Source of the DNA: CAZLWA01 sp964563165
Lineage (GTDB): Bacteria > CLD3 > SB21
Length of the DNA stretch: 64,000 nt
Direction of reading: 5' to 3'
NCBI GenBank assembly: GCA_964563165.1
Contig: CAZLWA010000028.1
Coordinates: 1 to 64,000, forward strand
The notes beneath the pieces were generated by a model. It saw only the letters and a list, made by a program, of their open reading frames with translations, did not search any database and was not told the origin of the DNA. Each line of letters opens with the position of its first letter. Position 1 is the stretch's first letter. A program made the translations under genes and the position numbers. This document shows, piece after piece, positions 8,552 through 17,119 of the stretch.

Positions 8552-11500
8552 ATGAGTCTTTCAGCGATTTGCATCCGCCGGCCCGTGCTGGCCATTGTCC
8601 TGAATCTGGTCATCCTGTTATTCGGCGTGATCGGGTTCACGTTTCTCGGCGTGCGCGAATACCCTTCGATCGATCCGCCGGTCATTACCGTGCGCACGAG
8701 TTACACCGGCGCGAATGCCGACGTGGTCGAATCGCAAATAACCGAACCTTTGGAAAAATCCATCAACGGCATCGCGGGCATTCGTTCTATCTCATCGGCA
8801 AGCAATCTGGGCACGAGCAATATTACCGTCGAATTTAATTTGAATATGGATCTGGAAACCGCCGCCAATGACGTCCGCGATAAGGTTTCGCAGGCTCTGC
8901 GTCAATTGCCACAGGATATTGACGCGCCGCCGGTAGTCACGAAAGCGGACGCCAATTCCGACGCGATCATCGCCCTGACGGTTCAAAGCGGCACCAAAAA
9001 TCAACTGCAGGTGAATGACTACGCGGAAAATGTCATCGCGGAGCGGCTGCAGACGATTCCCGGCGTGAGCCAGATCCAGATCTGGGGGCAGAAACGCTAT
9101 GCAATGCGCATTTGGATGGATCCGGCGAAATTGGTTTCCTATCACCTCACGCCGCTCGATGTGCAGAATGCGCTCAACCGGGAAAATGTGGAATTGCCCG
9201 GCGGAAAAATTGAAGGCAACACGACCGAACTCACCGTGCGCACGATCGGCAGACTTACGACCGAGGATGATTTTAATAATCTGATCATTGCCGCCGACGG
9301 CGACCGCTCCGTCCGTCTGCGCGATATCGGCTACGCGATATTAGGGCCTGAGAACGAAGAAACGATCTTGAAACAATCCGGCTTTCCTATGATCGCACTC
9401 GGGCTCGTGCCGCAGCCCGGAAGCAATTACATTGAAATTGCGGATGAATTCTACAAGCGCGTCGAACAAATTAAAAAAGATCTGCCGAAAGAATACCAAC
9501 TTGACTTTGCGCTGGACAACACGCGATTTGTCAAACGTTCGGTAACCGAAGTCGAAGAAACGCTGCTCATTGCGGTTTCACTGGTCGTGCTGATCATTTT
9601 TCTTTTTTTCAGGGATTGGATCATCGCCGTCCGGCCCCTCATTGATATTCCGGTTTCGCTGGTGGGCGCGTTTTTTATCATGTATGTCGCCGGTTTTTCC
9701 ATAAACATTCTTACGCTTTTGGCGATCGTGCTGGCGACGGGGCTGGTCGTGGATGACGGGATCGTCGTGACGGAAAATATTTACAAAAAAGTAGAAGCCG
9801 GAATGCCGCCGCTCGAGGCCGCGTTCAAAGGTTCGGCGGAAATATTTTTTGTCGTGATTTCGACTTCGGTTACGCTGGCCGCCGTGTTCCTGCCGATCAT
9901 TTTTCTTCAGGGATTTGTGGGACGACTATTCCGGGAATTTGGAATTGTTATTTCCGGAGCCGTTCTGATCTCCGCGTTTGTCTCCCTGACCCTGACGCCA
10001 ATGCTCAACGCCAAATTACTGCGCCGTAAGCAAAAGCACACGCGATTCTACGAAATGACAGAACCTTTTTTTGTGAAAATGATCCAGAGCTACAGCGATT
10101 CGCTGAGATCATTTATCCACAGGCGCGGGGCCGCCGTCGGTATTATCATCGGGTCCGTCGTGATGATTTTCGGATTCGGCGCACTCTTGCAGTCGGAACT
10201 GGCGCCGCTGGAGGATCGGAGTTTAATGAGATTGTCCGTTACCGCGCCCGAAGGCACTTCGTATGAATATATGAACGACTACATGGACCGATGGGTGGAT
10301 TTTGTCAATGAAAATATTCCCGAGAAAACAGTTTTCTTAACGGTCACCGCTCCCGGTTTCAGCGGTTCCGGAGCGGTCAATACCGCTTTTGGAAGATTGA
10401 AGCTAAAAGAACCGGGAGAACGCACGCGATCCCAGCAGGAAATTGCGGCATTCATATCGGCCAATCTAAAGAAATTTCCCGATGCCAGAGCCTTTGTCAT
10501 TCAGGAGCAAACTATTTCCGTCGGCGGGCGGGCGAGCTTGCCTGTGCAGTATGTCATTCAGGCGCCGAATTTTGAAAAACTAAGAGAGGTACTTCCGAAA
10601 TTCATGGAATTGGCTAATAAAAATCCGGCGTTTCAGGGCGTCGATGTGAACTTGAAATTCAACAAACCTGAACTGCGCGTGACCATCGACCGGGACCGGG
10701 CAAGGAGCCTGGGCGTGTCGGTCGTGGACGTTGCCACGGTCATGCGGCTTTGCTATGCGGGACAGCGGTTCGGTTATTTCGTGATGAACGGCAAACAATA
10801 TCAAATTGTCGGCCAGGTGACGAGGGAAAACCGGGACCAGCCTCTCGATCTGAAATCGCTGTATGTGAAAAACAATGTCGGGCAGCTCATTCAACTGGAT
10901 AACGTCGTAAAAGTTGCGGAACAGAGCAGTCCGCCGCAATTGTACCATTTCAATCGTTATGAATCCGCAACGGTTTCTGCGGGGCTCGCACCGGGGAAAA
11001 CGATAGGTGACGGCATCGACGCGATGAATGACGTTGCGAAACAAGTTCTGGATGAATCTTTCACGACGGCGCTGAGCGGGCCTTCGCGCGATTATGCCGA
11101 GAGTTCGTCCAATATTTTGTTTGCCTTTGTGCTGGCGCTGGTGCTGATCTATCTGGTGTTGTCGGCGCAATTTGAAAGTTTCATTGATCCGTTTATCATC
11201 ATGCTCACCGTGCCGCTCGCCATGGCCGGAGCGCTCTTGTCGCTGTGGTATTTCAACCAGACGCTGAATATTTTCAGTGAGATCGGAATTATCATGCTCA
11301 TCGGGCTGGTAACCAAGAATGGAATCCTCATCGTCGAATTTGCGAATCAATTGCGTGCGCAGGGGCGTTCCCTCCCGGAGGCCGCGCAAGAGGCAGCCGC
11401 CATGCGGTTTCGCCCGATCCTGATGACGAGCCTCGCCACCGCACTCGGCGCCGCGCCGATCGCGTTCGCTCTGGGAGCGGGCGCCAGCAGCCGCGTATCG

Positions 11501-11665
11501 ATGGGAATCGTCGTCATCGGCGGATTGATGTTCTCACTCGTTCTGACTTTGTATGTCATTCCCGCGATGTACCTTTTAATTAAAAAAGAAGAAAAACCCG
11601 CCCCGGACATGACTGAAAAATCCCGGGAAAAACCGGAAACGTATGAAGCGGTTCCGTCTGCATGA
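8552..11665 (+). CDS. RND multidrug efflux transporter (AcrB/HAE-1 type)
   Basis: Proton-driven inner-membrane pump of 1037 residues, the usual length for the HAE-1 family. It begins ICIRRPVLAIVLNLVILL, the standard first helix. The proton-relay residues are present: the Asp pair in helix 4 (GLVVDDGIVVTEN) and the Lys in helix 10 (GLVTKNGILIVEFANQ). Two large periplasmic loops flank the two six-helix bundles. It pairs with the adaptor just upstream. The substrate range is not deducible from sequence. A paralogous pump lies at 50565-53705 on the other strand. Confidence 0.95.
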   Translation: MSLSAICIRRPVLAIVLNLVILLFGVIGFTFLGVREYPSIDPPVITVRTSYTGANADVVESQITEPLEKSINGIAGIRSISSASNLGTSNITVEFNLNMDLETAANDVRDKVSQALRQLPQDIDAPPVVTKADANSDAIIALTVQSGTKNQLQVNDYAENVIAERLQTIPGVSQIQIWGQKRYAMRIWMDPAKLVSYHLTPLDVQNALNRENVELPGGKIEGNTTELTVRTIGRLTTEDDFNNLIIAADGDRSVRLRDIGYAILGPENEETILKQSGFPMIALGLVPQPGSNYIEIADEFYKRVEQIKKDLPKEYQLDFALDNTRFVKRSVTEVEETLLIAVSLVVLIIFLFFRDWIIAVRPLIDIPVSLVGAFFIMYVAGFSINILTLLAIVLATGLVVDDGIVVTENIYKKVEAGMPPLEAAFKGSAEIFFVVISTSVTLAAVFLPIIFLQGFVGRLFREFGIVISGAVLISAFVSLTLTPMLNAKLLRRKQKHTRFYEMTEPFFVKMIQSYSDSLRSFIHRRGAAVGIIIGSVVMIFGFGALLQSELAPLEDRSLMRLSVTAPEGTSYEYMNDYMDRWVDFVNENIPEKTVFLTVTAPGFSGSGAVNTAFGRLKLKEPGERTRSQQEIAAFISANLKKFPDARAFVIQEQTISVGGRASLPVQYVIQAPNFEKLREVLPKFMELANKNPAFQGVDVNLKFNKPELRVTIDRDRARSLGVSVVDVATVMRLCYAGQRFGYFVMNGKQYQIVGQVTRENRDQPLDLKSLYVKNNVGQLIQLDNVVKVAEQSSPPQLYHFNRYESATVSAGLAPGKTIGDGIDAMNDVAKQVLDESFTTALSGPSRDYAESSSNILFAFVLALVLIYLVLSAQFESFIDPFIIMLTVPLAMAGALLSLWYFNQTLNIFSEIGIIMLIGLVTKNGILIVEFANQLRAQGRSLPEAAQEAAAMRFRPILMTSLATALGAAPIAFALGAGASSRVSMGIVVIGGLMFSLVLTLYVIPAMYLLIKKEEKPAPDMTEKSREKPETYEAVPSA

Positions 11666-11778
11666 CTCCTTTTCTGACTTTTGGGACTATTTCCACGTTA
11701 TTCTTGCCAAAACCACTATCTCCAGGTCTCCCCATTCCAAGTTCGCACTCCTATTTGCATAAAAAATAGTTGTTTACG

Positions 11779-11798
11779 TTTGTAAAAATTATTACAAA
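11779..11798. promoter_or_regulatory. Palindrome TTTGTAA-N6-TTACAAA, possible operator
   Basis: A perfect 7-bp inverted repeat with a 6-bp AT spacer. Its centre is exactly 30 bp upstream of the centre of the Crp/Fnr-like palindrome at 11812-11825. A single half-site TTTGTAA also sits at 23752-23758, just upstream of the second such palindrome. It could bind a second regulator of the cytochrome promoters. Confidence 0.3.
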
Positions 11799-11811
11799 AA
11801 AATTACAAAAC

Positions 11812-11853
11812 ATGACAAAAGTCATTTTTTTAGAACGAATTATTCTTTATCCT
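11812..11853 (+). promoter_or_regulatory. Crp/Fnr-type promoter of surface-cytochrome gene
   Basis: The perfect palindrome ATGAC-AAAA-GTCAT (11812-11825) is followed after 22 bp by the -10-like TATCCT (11848-11853). With a transcription start near 11860 the palindrome is centred at -41.5, the class II activator position of Fnr-family proteins, where it replaces the -35 box. The same geometry occurs at 23766, 44822 and 33483. Confidence 0.65.
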
Positions 11854-11924
11854 TAATGCGTAGACGGTTAGATAACTTGCTTCTAAATAACCAAATTCTA
11901 AACATATACAAAGGAAGGGGCGTT

Positions 11925-13322
11925 ATGAAAAACCTGCTTCGATTCACAGTAATTATGGTAGTCCCCCTTACCATATTATTCATGTCGATGAACGGCTGCG
12001 AGGGGCCGCGGGGAAGAGACGGAGGCAACGGTACCAGCGGACAAGACGGCAACAACGGAACCAACGCGAGTGCATGTCTGCGGCCATGCCATAATCAGCC
12101 TGAAGGGATCTGGGCCCAGTACAGAGAATCCACACATTTTGAAGAAATTTTCCTGACCGAGGAACAAGACGCGTTCACGGCCGGAACTTGCGGCAAATGC
12201 CATGCAAAAGATGGTTTGGTAGCACGCCTTGACGGCCTGCCGAATTCGCCGGCGAATACCGATCTTGGGCATTTTAGTTATTTGAACGGTTCAACCGTTA
12301 CGGAATCGGCTTATGACGGCGAGACCACGACGGCGCAGATCACATGCGTGACCTGCCATGCCGTATTGCCGGACACCAGCGCGTTCAATCAGCACAATCC
12401 GGCTGCAGGCTACTACACGGCCGGCAATTTTCCACGCCGCATACAAACAGCCCAGGGAATGTACATCGAAAAAAGCTCCGGCCCCGCTTTAGGAACCGGA
12501 ACACAGATCGACAACTTCCATGATGGAAATACCTGTGCTATGTGCCATAAGTCAAGAAACGACTTAGCAGACAAGACCAAACTCACACCGACAGGTGGGG
12601 ACACTATTAGCCTCGGAACCAACAGGCGATTCGGACCTCATGAAGGCCCTACTACTGACCTTTACAGCGGAAAAGGCGGATACCAGTTTGGCTCCAATAC
12701 CTACACAAATAGTCTGCACCTTACGGGCTCCGCGTTCACAGGCACGACCGGCCAGGGATGCGTTGCATGCCATATGGGTGACAGAACGGAGAATTACGGT
12801 TATCCAAACCACAATTTCAAACCGATCGTGACCGCGACCTGCAGTCCCTGCCATCCGGGCGCAGTCGATATTGACGACATCGGAACGGCAAGCAAGACCA
12901 TTGTCCAGAACGCTCTGGCGCAATTGCGCGGTATTTTGGATACGTATGTTCCTGTCATGAGCACCGGCGGAACTGCGGCAGCAGGCCTATTATCCCAGAC
13001 CGATAACTCTGAGTCTGTGATCGACTCCATTTATTGTCAACCGGATCCCAGAATCACTTCGGCTCAGGTTACGGCGAAACAATATTGGCACGATGCGGTC
13101 CGCGTTCAGCGTATTCCGACATTTAATCCTGTGACCGGCTCCTGGACGTTCAAGCTCATTACCATCAAACTCACGAAAGACCAAGCGGGTGCGGTGTGGA
13201 ACTATTTTCTTGTAGCGCGTTCAAAAGGATATGCGGCTCATAATTACAAGTACTCATTGCAGCTTCTTTATGATTCGATTGTAGCTTTTGCCGGAACACC
13301 GAGTTTTTCGCGACCGACATAA
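11925..13322 (+). CDS. Multiheme c-type cytochrome lipoprotein, probably cell-surface
   Basis: 465-residue exported cytochrome. A hydrophobic leader ends in SMNGC25, a plausible lipobox, followed by seven Gly-X-Y collagen-like triplets (residues 27-47). That layout, a lipid anchor then a Gly-rich linker then hemes, is typical of OmcA/MtrC-like outer-membrane surface cytochromes. Heme motifs: CLRPCH (an unusual CX3CH), then CGKCH, CVTCH, CAMCH, CVACH and CSPCH; six in all. The last 130 residues carry none. The ATG at 11925 has a strong ribosome site (AAGGAAGGGG); an upstream in-frame ATG at 11856 lies about where transcription is predicted to start and is rejected. A terminator follows at 13363. 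Confidence 0.85.
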   Translation: MKNLLRFTVIMVVPLTILFMSMNGCEGPRGRDGGNGTSGQDGNNGTNASACLRPCHNQPEGIWAQYRESTHFEEIFLTEEQDAFTAGTCGKCHAKDGLVARLDGLPNSPANTDLGHFSYLNGSTVTESAYDGETTTAQITCVTCHAVLPDTSAFNQHNPAAGYYTAGNFPRRIQTAQGMYIEKSSGPALGTGTQIDNFHDGNTCAMCHKSRNDLADKTKLTPTGGDTISLGTNRRFGPHEGPTTDLYSGKGGYQFGSNTYTNSLHLTGSAFTGTTGQGCVACHMGDRTENYGYPNHNFKPIVTATCSPCHPGAVDIDDIGTASKTIVQNALAQLRGILDTYVPVMSTGGTAAAGLLSQTDNSESVIDSIYCQPDPRITSAQVTAKQYWHDAVRVQRIPTFNPVTGSWTFKLITIKLTKDQAGAVWNYFLVARSKGYAAHNYKYSLQLLYDSIVAFAGTPSFSRPT

Positions 13323-13362
13323 GAGTCCTTGTTCTTTTACCTGATGTGATGAGTGCAGAATT

Positions 13363-13398
13363 AGAAGCGTCTGTCTTAGGACGGGCGCTTCTTTTTTT
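13363..13398 (+). terminator. Rho-independent terminator
   Basis: A 13-bp stem with two G-T pairs (AGAAGCG arm against CGCTTCT, extended inward by TCTGTC/GACGGG), loop TTAG, then seven T. It separates the lipoprotein cytochrome from the barrel gene. Confidence 0.85.
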
Positions 13399-13479
13399 GA
13401 AATGAATTGCAAGAAATAATTGCAATAGATTCACACAAATTATATAGAGTCGATCCTTCAGCTAGATTAAGAGGCCATT

Positions 13480-14841
13480 ATGAAACCGATCGGTAAAGTC
13501 CTTTTTGCGCTGATATTCCTGATGGGCCCATGGCAGGCTCGTGCGCAAGTACTCAATGCGCGTTTTTCCACGTCCGTTTACAGTTGGCAAAATCAAAACG
13601 CCGACTCCTCCGAGTCCGCCATTTTCCGGGGTTATCAGACCGCTATGATCAATGTGAATGATCTGGGAAATCATTTAGGAATATCGAACCTGTCTTTTAA
13701 TATGTATTTTCAATCATGGCGGGATTTCAGCGCCAAGACAACCGGGGACCCGGCCTATCGTGTTTATAATTTTTACCTCCGGTGGAAGAGTTCGGATAAT
13801 TCGACTGACAAATGGGACGTTCGCATCGGCCGCCAGCAGGTACTCACAGGCTTGAGAAGCCCCGTGATTGACGGAACACGGATTGATTATACGCATTCAA
13901 ACGATTTTACGATAATGGGCTTCTTCGGCGCGCTGCCGCCGACGGACGGTACCATATCAGCCTTAAAACCATTTGAACGCCGCAGCTTTGGCGCAAAATT
14001 ATCTACTTCCAGGCTTTACGGATTCAATACGTCCCTGACTTACATAGACAAAAGCCGCGAAGCGGCCGACTATATCGACCGTTCCGTTCTCGGTGCTGAC
14101 AGTATTGTGAGGCCCAAGATCAAGGAAAGATTGGCCGGGCTCGATGCCTATCGGGTTTTCGGCAATAAGATCAGCTGGTACGGCCATGCCGAATATAATA
14201 TGCTGGAAAAAAATTTACAGCGGGCGTCCACCGACGTTCAATACTCGGCCACGTCCGATCTGTTCGTCGCCGCGCAATATCTTTACAGGCGCCCTCAGGT
14301 GTTGTATAACTCGTTTTTCAGCGCGTTCGATGAATTAAAAAGCAATCAGGAAATCTGGTTAAGAGCCCGTTATCGCATCGATGAATCATGGTCGGTTAAC
14401 GGGGAATATGCCAATGTATTTTATTCCCTGAAAGACGCCTGGAGATTCGGGCTGGGAGCGACTTATATGCGCACGGGCCTTTCCTACAACCGGCGCATGG
14501 GATACGGCGGAACGATAGACATGATCTCCGTCTCGTCCTATTATCCTGTTAATGCTAAACTCAATGCCGGCGGTTCCGTTTCTTATGCCCGGTATAAACT
14601 GAGCGACGATATCACGGCGGGCAGCATTGCGGACGCTATATCCAAACAAGTGCTGCAAAACATCAATACCAGCATAACGGCGATCGGAAGAGTCAATTAT
14701 GAATTATTAAGGTCGTTTAATGTCGATTTCGAAGCCCAGTTTTTATCACAAAACCTCAAGAGCTCGCCCGTTTTTGGCGGCAATAAATATGATGTGCGTC
14801 TTTTCGTTAGAGCCAATTATTGGATTTTTCAAAAACTCTAA
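13480..14841 (+). CDS. Outer-membrane beta-barrel protein of cytochrome cluster
   Basis: 453-residue predicted porin-like barrel. The signal peptide ends QARAQ at about residue 23. The mature part consists of alternating amphipathic strands separated by turns rich in Asn, Gly, Asp and Ser, such as WDVRIGRQQVLTG and FNTSLTYIDKS, and ends YDVRLFVRANYWIFQKL with the terminal aromatic pattern of outer-membrane proteins. It contains no heme motif. It sits between a surface lipoprotein cytochrome and a 12-heme periplasmic cytochrome, which is the gene content of porin-cytochrome conduits (MtrCAB, OmbB/OmaB/OmcB). It is shorter than MtrB and I see no specific MtrB signature, so the conduit role is inferred. 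Confidence 0.75.
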   Translation: MKPIGKVLFALIFLMGPWQARAQVLNARFSTSVYSWQNQNADSSESAIFRGYQTAMINVNDLGNHLGISNLSFNMYFQSWRDFSAKTTGDPAYRVYNFYLRWKSSDNSTDKWDVRIGRQQVLTGLRSPVIDGTRIDYTHSNDFTIMGFFGALPPTDGTISALKPFERRSFGAKLSTSRLYGFNTSLTYIDKSREAADYIDRSVLGADSIVRPKIKERLAGLDAYRVFGNKISWYGHAEYNMLEKNLQRASTDVQYSATSDLFVAAQYLYRRPQVLYNSFFSAFDELKSNQEIWLRARYRIDESWSVNGEYANVFYSLKDAWRFGLGATYMRTGLSYNRRMGYGGTIDMISVSSYYPVNAKLNAGGSVSYARYKLSDDITAGSIADAISKQVLQNINTSITAIGRVNYELLRSFNVDFEAQFLSQNLKSSPVFGGNKYDVRLFVRANYWIFQKL

Positions 14842-14853
14842 TGGTCAGGAATT

Positions 14854-15930
14854 ATGAAAAACAAAACTAAATTTCCCCTTCTCATCGGTGCGATCGGGCT
14901 TATGGTTCTTGCCGGCATTAACGCAACGCAGGCGTTGTCCGGAATCGCAGAGGTCTGGCAAATGTCCGTCGGCAGCCGCTATAAAGATATTTACAAGGAA
15001 GAAGACCGCGGCCGGCTGATCAAGTTCAGCCATACGTATCATATGGGCGAAGTCGGCGCCGAGTGCAATCAGTGCCATGTGGGAATTGAAAAAAGCGAAT
15101 CGTCGTCGGACAATAATTTGACCAAGATGGCGGAATGCTATACGTGCCATGACCAGAAAACGACCGAATGTTCAAAATGCCATGCGGAAAAAGCCCAGCC
15201 GTATTCTGCGTTTGCCAATCCCAAAAGAGAATTAATTTACTCGCATAAGAAACACGTTATAGATCTGAAGATGAAATGCGAAACGTGTCATACGGGCATT
15301 GGCGTGAAGGTTTCAGCGGCCGCGGGTTCGCTCCCGCCGATGGAAAGCTGTATGACGTGTCACGACGGTAAGCAGGCTAATAATAATTGCACGACCTGCC
15401 ACACGGACGTCCGTTTTATCAGGCCGGCCGATCACATGGCGGGTTTTGTCCGAACGCACAAGAATGTCGTCGCCTCGGGCGGAAACACGAATTGCGTTTT
15501 CTGTCATACGGAGGAAAGTTGTCAGGATTGTCATCAGGGCGGCAGCGTGAGCCGGTTGAAAGGCCATCAGGAATTTGTAACTTCGAAGTCTCCCAAGACA
15601 ACGGTCGGCGATCAAACCATGAATCTTGAAACCGCGCACGCACTGGATTATTTATTCACACACCGTTTCGATGCCAAAGCCAAAACCATGGACTGCCAGT
15701 CGTGTCATGAAACGGGATCGTTCTGCAGTAAGTGTCATGATCAGGGCGATAAGGTCTTCAAACCGGCCTGGCACGGTACGGCGGGTTTCATTACTCCGAA
15801 AGGCTCCGGAGGCGGTATGCATGCGATGCTGGCCAGGAAAGATATGGAGAATTGCGCATCGTGTCACCAGGCGGAAGGCAAGGACCCGATATGTTTGAAT
15901 TGTCATAACTCAAATGGGAGTGTTCGATAA
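14854..15930 (+). CDS. Periplasmic 12-heme c-type cytochrome
   Basis: 358-residue exported cytochrome with twelve CXXCH motifs: CNQCH, CYTCH, CSKCH, CETCH, CMTCH, CTTCH, CVFCH, CQDCH, CQSCH, CSKCH, CASCH and CLNCH. The N-terminus has one hydrophobic segment (residues 7-28), which may be a signal peptide or an uncleaved anchor. Closely spaced motifs separated by isolated His residues (SHTYH, YSHKKH) resemble the cytochrome c7/c3 type of bis-His packing. It follows the barrel gene after 12 bases, so the two are co-transcribed. It is the obvious candidate for the periplasmic partner that plugs the barrel. Confidence 0.9.
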   Translation: MKNKTKFPLLIGAIGLMVLAGINATQALSGIAEVWQMSVGSRYKDIYKEEDRGRLIKFSHTYHMGEVGAECNQCHVGIEKSESSSDNNLTKMAECYTCHDQKTTECSKCHAEKAQPYSAFANPKRELIYSHKKHVIDLKMKCETCHTGIGVKVSAAAGSLPPMESCMTCHDGKQANNNCTTCHTDVRFIRPADHMAGFVRTHKNVVASGGNTNCVFCHTEESCQDCHQGGSVSRLKGHQEFVTSKSPKTTVGDQTMNLETAHALDYLFTHRFDAKAKTMDCQSCHETGSFCSKCHDQGDKVFKPAWHGTAGFITPKGSGGGMHAMLARKDMENCASCHQAEGKDPICLNCHNSNGSVR

Positions 15931-15953
15931 ACAGTTTCGCAAGGGAAGTAACC

Positions 15954-16355
15954 ATGAAAAAAAATAAATCCATTCTGTTCATCGGTATATCATTCGCCCT
16001 GATCATCGCTCTTTTCGGCTGCAGTGACCGGAACAGTATCACAGCCGTGCAGCCGCCGCCGCCTGCTTTTGCAACTTATGATGCCAATATGAAGCCTCTT
16101 TTTGACGCGTCATGCGCTATCTCCGGCTGTCATGCCGGTTCAAGTCCGATGGGGAATTACAATTTGAGTTCGTACGCCGGCGTGTTAGGCAACGGAAGCG
16201 ATGGCACACCCAATGTCATCGCGGGTGATTCAGCGAGTTTGATCATTACGAAGGTCAAGAACGGAACTCATTTCGCCTGGAACACGCCTACCGATCAGTA
16301 CAAAATTGATTTGTTGATTCAATGGATTGTTATTGATAATTCAAGAGAAAACTAA
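15954..16355 (+). CDS. Small lipoprotein cytochrome with CX4CH motif
   Basis: 133 residues. The signal ends LIIALFGC, a good lipobox, so the protein is a membrane-anchored lipoprotein. One heme-like motif, CAISGCH, has four residues between the cysteines instead of two. The surrounding sequence (FDASCAISGCHAG, then SLIITKVKNGTHF and the final helix IDLLIQWI) matches small cytochrome-c-like domains of Bacteroidota and Planctomycetota relatives that carry this spacing. It is probably a mono-heme electron shuttle. Whether the spacing is truly hemylated here cannot be told from sequence. It lies 23 bases after the 12-heme gene. Confidence 0.7.
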   Translation: MKKNKSILFIGISFALIIALFGCSDRNSITAVQPPPPAFATYDANMKPLFDASCAISGCHAGSSPMGNYNLSSYAGVLGNGSDGTPNVIAGDSASLIITKVKNGTHFAWNTPTDQYKIDLLIQWIVIDNSREN

Positions 16356-16374
16356 CATGAGAAGGAGACTCGCT

Positions 16375-16956
16375 TTGAAAACCATTATTGTTGCCGTCAT
16401 TGCCGTCATTGCCTTCGTTTCCTTGTTCGTATCCGGAACGAAGCAGGCCGTGGGCCAGGATAAACCGCAAAGAATGGTCGTGGGAGCCGACAAATGCAAA
16501 CCTTGCCACATGTCGCCCAAGAAGGGCGCGCAGTATAAAATTTGGAAAGAGAGTAAGCACGCGAAAGCTTTTGAGGTTCTGGCCTCCGATAAAGCGAAGG
16601 AAACCGGCGCAAAGAAAGGCATCAAGAATCCGCAGGAAGACGGCGCGTGTTTGAAATGCCACATCGATGCATACGGCGTCGATCAGAAACTGGTTGGTGA
16701 AAAATATAATAAAGCGGACGGCGTGGGCTGCGAATCCTGCCACGGAGCCGGCGGCGACTATTGGACCAAGGAAGTTATGACGGATATTCACCTGAAGAAG
16801 ACCGACGGTGCAACGGTCGGATTGGTTAAAGTCGATGAAGCGGTCTGCAAAAAATGCCACAATGAAGAATCTCCCAATTTCACGGGATTCAATTTCGAAG
16901 AAATGGTTAAGAAAATCGCTCATCCGATGGCCAAAGACAGCACCAAAGGCGGTTAA
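16375..16956 (+). CDS. Tetraheme cytochrome c554-like protein
   Basis: Exported tetraheme cytochrome of 193 residues. CKPCH, CLKCH, CESCH and CKKCH occur in the order and context of the cytochrome c554 family (ADKCKPCHMSPKKGAQ, YKIWKESKHAKAFEVL). In nitrifiers that family accepts electrons from hydroxylamine oxidoreductase, but no such enzyme is present here and the homologues have many roles. I chose the TTG start at 16375: AAGGAG lies 7 bases before it, and the protein then begins with a clean signal peptide MKTIIVAVIAVIAFVSLF. The in-frame ATG at 16357 would put that ribosome site inside the gene. Confidence 0.88.
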   Translation: MKTIIVAVIAVIAFVSLFVSGTKQAVGQDKPQRMVVGADKCKPCHMSPKKGAQYKIWKESKHAKAFEVLASDKAKETGAKKGIKNPQEDGACLKCHIDAYGVDQKLVGEKYNKADGVGCESCHGAGGDYWTKEVMTDIHLKKTDGATVGLVKVDEAVCKKCHNEESPNFTGFNFEEMVKKIAHPMAKDSTKGG

Positions 16957-16981
16957 TCTGTTTTATGCTCTGAATTATAAG

Positions 16982-17024
16982 ACGTTTTAGCGGCGTACCA
17001 TCAGCGCCGTTAAAACGTTTTTTT
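16982..17024 (+). terminator. Rho-independent terminator
   Basis: A 14-bp stem with one G-T pair (left arm ACGTTTTAGCGGCG, right arm CGCCGTTAAAACGT), a 9-base loop, then seven T. It ends the 13480-16956 unit. Confidence 0.9.
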
Positions 17025-17067
17025 ATCCAGTGATGATGGAAATCATATTCTCCATTGATTCTTGTGG

Positions 17068-17096
17068 TTGACACACGGCAAAAGTTGTTGTAATTT
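17068..17096 (+). promoter_or_regulatory. Sigma70-type promoter of 13-heme/cytochrome b gene
   Basis: TTGACA (perfect -35), a 17-bp spacer, then TAATTT. Predicted start is near 17103, giving a leader of about 17 bases. Unlike the neighbouring cytochrome units it has no ATGAC palindrome. Confidence 0.7.
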
Positions 17097-17119
17097 ATTT
17101 AATTCAAAACTCGCGATTT

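Noticed and set aside
16375..16956. Hydroxylamine-oxidation (nitrifier) pathway from the c554-like protein
   Set aside because: No hydroxylamine oxidoreductase or ammonia monooxygenase gene is present, and c554-like folds occur in many non-nitrifiers.
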